A DNA stretch of 64,000 nucleotides from an uncultured Blautia sp. (GTDB lineage: Bacteria > Bacillota > Clostridia > Lachnospirales > Lachnospiraceae), in contig CALCDJ010000034.1 in the NCBI GenBank assembly GCA_937900135.1, positions 1 through 64,000 on the forward strand, read 5' to 3'. The translations under genes were made by a program, and so were the position numbers. Positions 59,511 through 64,000 of the stretch are shown one piece after another. The notes below the pieces were generated by a model. It was not told where the DNA came from. It ran no database searches and saw nothing but the letters and a program-made list of their open reading frames with translations. Position 1 is the first letter of the stretch. The number at the start of each line of letters is the position of its first letter.

Positions 59511-60725
59511 ATGAACGAAAAGAAAAAGGGCGGAGGAGCCTTACTGGGAGCTGCCTTTTTGATGGCAACTTCTGCCATTGGACCGGGATTTTTGACCCAG
59601 ACTGCAAAATTTACAAGTGATTATCAGGCAAGTTTTGGATTTGTAATCCTGTTTTCCATTATCCTGTCTGCCATTGCACAGATGAATATCTGGAGAGTGC
59701 TTTGTACCACAGGACTGCGTGGACAGGAGGTGGCCAATAAGGTACTTCCGGGACTGGGATATCTGGTGGCATTTATGATCGTTCTTGGCGGTCTTGTGTT
59801 TAATATTGGAAACGTAGGCGGCGGAGCATTGGGATTTAATACGCTTCTTGGCATCCCCACCAAGGTGGGATATGTTCTGGCAGGTGGTCTTGCAATTGTA
59901 GTGTTCCTGCTGAAAAATGCCAAGGCAGCTATGGATACACTGACTAAGATTCTTGGCGCACTTATGATTGTGGTTATTTTTGTGGTAATCATTATGGTGA
60001 AGCCTCCAGTGGGAGACGCACTGAAAAATACCTTCGTGCCTTCCGCGGGAGTTCAGAAACTGTTCCCGGCTATCATTACCCTGCTGGGAGGTACTGTTGG
60101 CGGATACATCACCTTTGCAGGGGCTCATCGTCTGATTGATGCCGGAATTACCGGAGAAAAGAATTTAAAAGAAATCAACAGAAGTTCCATCATGGGAATT
60201 GTGATCGCTACCATCGTGCGTATTTTCCTGTTCCTCGCTGTGTTAGGTGTTGTGGTGAAATTAGGAGCCGGAGAAACACTGGACCCGGGAAATCCGGCAG
60301 CAGACGCATTCTTAAAGGGCGCAGGACAGATTGGTTATCGCTTTGCAGGTCTTGTTCTTCTCTGTGCAGCTATCACCTCCATCATCGGAGCAGCTTATAC
60401 TTCTGTATCTTTCTTAAAGACCTTCCACAAGAGTCTTGAGAAAAATGAAAACTGGCTGATCATCGGATTCATTGCAGTATCAACTCTGGTAATGCTGATT
60501 CTTGGAAGCCCGGCTACACTTCTGGTTGTGGCAGGCGCATTGAATGGTCTGATCCTTCCGATCACCCTTGGAATCTGCCTGATCGCTTCCCAGAAAAAAA
60601 CCATTATGGGACCAAATTATCACCATCCGGTATGGCTTCTGATTCTTGGCGTTATCGTCGTTGTACTTTCTGCTTATCTGGGCATTAATACCTTTGTATC
60701 CAACATGGGTTCTCTGTTCTCATAA
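59511..60725 (+). CDS. NRAMP-family transporter, YcsG-like
   Basis: 404 residues with about 11 membrane helices. Belongs to the NRAMP branch of the LeuT fold, like YcsG of Bacillus subtilis. Helix 1 reads SAIGPGFLTQ, keeping the GPG but not the DPGN metal motif of manganese and iron transporters. Helix 6 reads GGTVGGYITFAGAH rather than the usual MPH motif. So a divalent metal is unlikely. It heads an operon with pxpB and pxpC, the same order as ycsG near kipI-kipA in Bacillus, suggesting uptake of 5-oxoproline or a related organic acid (inference). AAGGAGG lies 8 nt before the ATG. Confidence 0.86.
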   Translation: MNEKKKGGGALLGAAFLMATSAIGPGFLTQTAKFTSDYQASFGFVILFSIILSAIAQMNIWRVLCTTGLRGQEVANKVLPGLGYLVAFMIVLGGLVFNIGNVGGGALGFNTLLGIPTKVGYVLAGGLAIVVFLLKNAKAAMDTLTKILGALMIVVIFVVIIMVKPPVGDALKNTFVPSAGVQKLFPAIITLLGGTVGGYITFAGAHRLIDAGITGEKNLKEINRSSIMGIVIATIVRIFLFLAVLGVVVKLGAGETLDPGNPAADAFLKGAGQIGYRFAGLVLLCAAITSIIGAAYTSVSFLKTFHKSLEKNENWLIIGFIAVSTLVMLILGSPATLLVVAGALNGLILPITLGICLIASQKKTIMGPNYHHPVWLLILGVIVVVLSAYLGINTFVSNMGSLFS

Positions 60726-60771
60726 GACAGACTGGGCAGGAGCTTCCTGACACGTGAAAACAGATGGAAAG

Positions 60772-60806
60772 AAAGGTGTGATCCTTCCAAGATTGCACCT
60801 TTTTTA
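60772..60806 (+). terminator. intra-operon terminator or attenuator before pxpB
   Basis: AAAGGTG..ATC pairs with GAT..CACCTTT, followed by T6. It separates the transporter from pxpB and would lower downstream expression if active. Confidence 0.65.
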
Positions 60807-60820
60807 TAGGAGAAAAAAAT

Positions 60821-61549
60821 ATGCAGAATATCAGAATTTTGACAGCAGGAGATTCCTCGATCCTTATCGAATTTGGAAAAGAGATCAATCCAGAGATTAA
60901 CGGTAAGATCACATCCCTGGTGCAGCTGATGAAAGAGCAGCACATTGAAGGGGTTGTGGATATGATTCCTGCATTTTGTACCCTGCTGGTGAATTATGAT
61001 CCCCGGGTGATCACCTATGAAGAGATCAGGGATCGTATGGAAAAGCTTCTGAAAATAGAAACCAGAGCTTCCGAAAGCCGGAGAAGGGTTTATGAGATAC
61101 CGGTCTGCTATGGGGGAGAATATGGACCGGATATAGAAAATATTGCAGAACACGCAGGACTTTCTGTGGAGGAAGTGATTCGCATCCACAGTTCCAGAGA
61201 TTATCTCATTTATATGCTGGGATTTTTGCCAGGCTTTTGTTATCTTGGCGGACTGGATGAACGGATTCATACCCCGCGTCTTGCCAATCCAAGAATTAAG
61301 ATCAATGCAGGAAGTGTGGGAATCGGCGGTTCTCAGACCGGTATTTATCCCCTGGATTCCCCGGGAGGCTGGCAGCTTATGGGAATGACTCCTGTAAAGA
61401 CTTATGATCCGGAACGGGAGGTCCCTATTCTGGTGGAGGCAGGAGATTATATCCGCTTTGTTCCGGTGGATGAATCGGAATACAAAAGAGTCAAGGAACT
61501 GGTCGAGCGGGGAGAATATCAATGCGTAGTACACGAAGGAGAGGTGTAA
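60821..61549 (+). CDS. pxpB: 5-oxoprolinase subunit PxpB (KipI-like)
   Basis: 242 residues. Part of the prokaryotic 5-oxoprolinase PxpABC, which opens 5-oxoproline to glutamate with ATP; also homologous to the KipI half of the carboxyltransferase domain of urea carboxylase. Visible family blocks are RILTAGDSSILIEFG, the central LGFLPGFCYLGGLDERIHTPRL and VGIGGSQTGIYPLDSPGGWQL. AGGAG lies before the ATG. The start of pxpC follows one base after its stop. Located between the transporter and the biotin enzyme genes. Confidence 0.92.
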   Translation: MQNIRILTAGDSSILIEFGKEINPEINGKITSLVQLMKEQHIEGVVDMIPAFCTLLVNYDPRVITYEEIRDRMEKLLKIETRASESRRRVYEIPVCYGGEYGPDIENIAEHAGLSVEEVIRIHSSRDYLIYMLGFLPGFCYLGGLDERIHTPRLANPRIKINAGSVGIGGSQTGIYPLDSPGGWQLMGMTPVKTYDPEREVPILVEAGDYIRFVPVDESEYKRVKELVERGEYQCVVHEGEV

Positions 61550-61550
61550 A

Positions 61551-62558
61551 ATGGGAATTCGTATACTGAAAGGCGGAATGATGACAACCGTACAGGATCT
61601 GGGACGTACCGGATATCAGAGTCAGGGGTTTTCCGTGGCAGGCGTCATGGACGTGCGCTCTTTTAAGATTGCCAACCTGCTCCTGGATAATCCGGAGAAC
61701 GAAGCTGTTCTGGAATTTACTCTGATCGGCCCTACTTTGGAGTTTACTTCCGCAACGATTATCGCTATTACTGGCGGGGATTTTCAGCCCACAATCAACG
61801 GAGAACCGGCGCCTATGTATACGGCGATTTATATGAACAAAGGGGATATCCTGAAATTTGGAAGCGCAAGAACCGGAAGCAGAGGTTATGTTGCCTTTTC
61901 CAGTTATCTGGAAATTCCTGTGGTTATGGGAAGTCGGTGTACCAACATGAAGAGCTCCCTGGGAGGTTTTAAGGGAAGAAAACTCCGGGCAGGAGATTAC
62001 ATGAATTTTCGACTGAAACGCCGTTATCTTCCGTTTTTCCTGTCAAGAAAGCTTCAGCTGGATGAGTTTGACCAGGAAGAAACGGTGCTGAGAGTGGTTA
62101 TGGGACCTCAGGATGATATGTTCAGCAAGCAGGGAATTGAGACATTTTTGAACAGTGAATATACGGTGACCAGTGACTTTGACCGAATGGGCTGTCGTCT
62201 GGAGGGACCGTTTATTGCGCCGAAGGAAACCTCAGACATTATTTCCGATGGAATTGCCTTTGGTTCTGTTCAGGTACCGTCTCATGGAAAACCCATTATT
62301 CTGCTTTCGGACCGGCAAACCACCGGTGGATATGCGAAGATTGCAACGGTGGCTTCTGTGGATATTCCCAAGCTGGTACAGAGAAAAACCGATCACAAAA
62401 TACGTTTTGAGGCTATTTCTGTGACAGAGGCCCAGAGACTGTATCTGGAAGAAGTGAAGGAACTGGATGAAATGCGAAAGATTATTCATCAGCCCTGTAA
62501 GGAAGTGCTGGACTGCCGCCTGGTAGCCAAGCGCCTCACAAAACTCTTTGAAGAATAA
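61551..62558 (+). CDS. pxpC: 5-oxoprolinase subunit PxpC (KipA-like)
   Basis: 335 residues. The KipA-like partner of PxpB. Typical segments: RILKGGMMTTVQDLGRTGYQSQGFSV is the family start, VLEFTLIGPTLEF follows, and SHGKPIILLSDRQTTGGYAKIATV is the C-terminal signature. In urea carboxylase the same fold forms the other half of the carboxyltransferase domain. The start lies one base after the pxpB stop, and the biotin carrier gene begins 17 bp after its end, so all are co-translated. Confidence 0.93.
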   Translation: MGIRILKGGMMTTVQDLGRTGYQSQGFSVAGVMDVRSFKIANLLLDNPENEAVLEFTLIGPTLEFTSATIIAITGGDFQPTINGEPAPMYTAIYMNKGDILKFGSARTGSRGYVAFSSYLEIPVVMGSRCTNMKSSLGGFKGRKLRAGDYMNFRLKRRYLPFFLSRKLQLDEFDQEETVLRVVMGPQDDMFSKQGIETFLNSEYTVTSDFDRMGCRLEGPFIAPKETSDIISDGIAFGSVQVPSHGKPIILLSDRQTTGGYAKIATVASVDIPKLVQRKTDHKIRFEAISVTEAQRLYLEEVKELDEMRKIIHQPCKEVLDCRLVAKRLTKLFEE

Positions 62559-62575
62559 GATAAGGAGATGAAGGA

Positions 62576-63013
62576 ATGGATTTAGAAAAGATTGAAGGTT
62601 TAGTAAAAATTATTGAAAATTCCTCTTTGACACAGTTTACCATCAAAGAAGGAGATATGAAGATTACCATGAGTAAGCTCACCCATCCTCCGGTTGTGGC
62701 AGCAGGAATGCCCATATCTCCTGGCGCACCGGCAGCTTTGGAGGCAGCGCCGGAAAAAGAGGAAGAAGATGAAAAGCTGTTTATCACTTCTCCCATTGTG
62801 GGAACCTTTTATTCTGCTCCGGCCCCGGATGCACCGGCCTTTGTCAAGGTAGGTGACCAGGTGAAAAATGGTCAGACCGTATGTATCCTGGAAGCAATGA
62901 AGCTGATGAATGAGATCCAGAGTGACTTTGACTGTGAGATTGAAGCTGTGCTTGTAAGCAATGAACAGAAGGTAGAATATGGTCAGCCCCTGTTCCGCGT
63001 AAAGAAGTTATAA
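62576..63013 (+). CDS. accB: biotin carboxyl carrier protein
   Basis: 145 residues. An N-terminal helix-rich region, a Pro/Ala/Glu linker (about 45-70) and a C-terminal biotinyl domain with the biotin lysine Lys109 in LEAMKLMNE. It swings carboxybiotin between a carboxylase and a carboxyltransferase. It is an AccB-type protein, but it lies in an oxoprolinase operon rather than with accA/accD. GATAAGGAG precedes the ATG. The next gene, biotin carboxylase, begins 22 bp after it. Confidence 0.93.
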   Translation: MDLEKIEGLVKIIENSSLTQFTIKEGDMKITMSKLTHPPVVAAGMPISPGAPAALEAAPEKEEEDEKLFITSPIVGTFYSAPAPDAPAFVKVGDQVKNGQTVCILEAMKLMNEIQSDFDCEIEAVLVSNEQKVEYGQPLFRVKKL

Positions 63014-63035
63014 GGACAAAAAGGAGGTTGGAACA

Positions 63036-64000
63036 GTGCTGAATAAGATATTAATTGCCAACCGGGGGGAAATCGCAGTACGAATTATACGTGCGTGCCG
63101 GAATCTGGGAATCCGAAGCGTGGCTATTTATTCCAAAGAGGATGCCAAGAGTCTTCATGTACAGCTGGCAGATCAGAGAATCTGCATTGGAGAAGGACCG
63201 GCGAAGAACAGTTACCTGAATATGGACCGTATTATTACCGCGGCCAGAAATATGGGAGCAGACGCCATTCATCCAGGCTTTGGCTTTCTGTCAGAAAACA
63301 GTGAGTTTGTCAGAAAATGTGAAGAAAACGGCATTACGTTTATCGGTCCCAAGGCAGACGTCATTGATAAGATGGGAAATAAGTCTCAGGCGCGAAAAAC
63401 CATGATGGAAGCCGGTGTTCCAGTGGTTCCGGGAACAAAGGAACCTGTTTATGATGCAGAAGTGGGCAAGGCTCTTGCAAGAGAGATTGGATATCCGGTG
63501 ATGATCAAGGCATCCTCCGGCGGAGGCGGTAAGGGAATGCGTGTGGCAAAGACGGAGGACGAATTTGAATTTCAGTTTAATGTGGCTCAGAGAGAGTCTG
63601 CCAACGCATTTGGAGACGATACCATGTATATTGAGCGGTTTGTGGAAAATCCCCGCCATGTGGAAATCCAGATTATGGCAGACACCCATGGAAATGTGGT
63701 GGCTTTGGGAGAAAGAGACTGTTCCGTACAGAGAAATCACCAGAAGCTCATTGAGGAATCCCCGTCTCCGGCTATTAACGAAGCCATTCGTGAGGAAATG
63801 AACCGTTATGCTGTTCTTGCAGCAAAAACCGTAAATTATACAAATGCAGGAACCATTGAATTTATTGTGGACCCCAAAGGTGAATTCTATTTCATGGAAA
63901 TGAATACCAGAATCCAGGTGGAACATGGGGTTACGGAAATGGTAACCGGAACCGATCTGATCATTGAACAGATTCGGGTGGCTATGGGAATGCCTTTGAG
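63036..64000 (+). CDS. accC: biotin carboxylase, cut by the right edge
   Basis: The first 321 codons are present; the gene runs off the window. ATP-grasp enzyme that carboxylates biotin with bicarbonate. Motifs in order: ILIANRGEIAVRIIRACRNL, HPGFGFLSEN, the glycine-rich ATP loop SSGGGGKGMR, the ERDCSVQRNHQKLIEESPSP block, and FYFMEMNTRIQVEHGVTE. The start is GTG at 63036, with AAGGAGG 8 nt upstream. With the carrier and PxpB/PxpC it completes a biotin-dependent carboxylase set. A pxpA gene may follow beyond the edge. Confidence 0.95.
   Translation, partial: MLNKILIANRGEIAVRIIRACRNLGIRSVAIYSKEDAKSLHVQLADQRICIGEGPAKNSYLNMDRIITAARNMGADAIHPGFGFLSENSEFVRKCEENGITFIGPKADVIDKMGNKSQARKTMMEAGVPVVPGTKEPVYDAEVGKALAREIGYPVMIKASSGGGGKGMRVAKTEDEFEFQFNVAQRESANAFGDDTMYIERFVENPRHVEIQIMADTHGNVVALGERDCSVQRNHQKLIEESPSPAINEAIREEMNRYAVLAAKTVNYTNAGTIEFIVDPKGEFYFMEMNTRIQVEHGVTEMVTGTDLIIEQIRVAMGMPL

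Overview
The window looks like a chromosomal segment of a Gram-positive Clostridia bacterium, most likely a Lachnospiraceae member (Blautia-like is my inference). Evidence: a PolC-type replicative polymerase, CodY, a CIRCE element at groESL, strong AGGAGG-type ribosome binding sites, consensus sigma-A promoters with 17-bp spacers, moderate GC, and corrinoid/folate genes typical of acetogenic gut Firmicutes. No prophage, transposase, CRISPR array or rRNA was seen.

Layout. 1-1.7 kb: two tRNA-Gly genes, a DUF378 membrane protein and a DUF5067-like membrane-anchored protein. 1.7-13.2 kb: a divergent promoter region with a candidate operator, an RND exporter with a long coiled-coil insert, its TetR-type regulator, a lysophospholipase-like hydrolase, a tiny lipoprotein, malQ and a heterodimeric ABC exporter. 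13.2-16.4 kb: a VanZ-like protein, thyA-folA and ilvE. 16.5-24.6 kb: xpaC-telA, ispG and polC. 24.6-27.3 kb: a PurF-like protein without the catalytic cysteine, a YARHG-domain protein and a small HTH regulator. 27.5-33.2 kb: comM, dprA, topA and codY. 33.3-37.6 kb: CIRCE-groES-groEL, a DUF6106-like protein and guaB, then a peptidoglycan amidase. 38.5-40.7 kb: a ZTP riboswitch followed by an archaeal-type IMP cyclohydrolase and a stand-alone AICAR transformylase. 40.8-42.5 kb: a second identical tRNA-Gly and a decayed stretch (a short lyxose-isomerase-like cupin, a CobW tail and a truncated PocR-domain regulator). 42.6-50.5 kb: a corrinoid activase, a 3D-domain wall protein, metY, and a 941-residue fusion of pterin methyltransferase, corrinoid and URO-D modules. 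50.7-57.9 kb: an AraC regulator with a GH31 glycosidase, a YesN-type response regulator beside a broken YesM-type kinase and the last codons of a sugar ABC permease, and an iron alcohol dehydrogenase. 58-64 kb: glyA, then an operon with an NRAMP-fold transporter, pxpB, pxpC, a biotin carrier protein and biotin carboxylase, running off the right edge.

Themes. One-carbon and purine metabolism recur: thyA, folA, glyA, the ZTP-controlled genes, the purF-like gene, guaB and the methyltetrahydrofolate/corrinoid fusion. The two most interesting systems are the single-chain three-module corrinoid methyltransferase with its activase, and the pxpB-pxpC-accB-accC operon, which holds every module of a urea-carboxylase-like biotin enzyme as separate proteins. 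Two deletion scars show recent loss of accessory regulators and transport genes.
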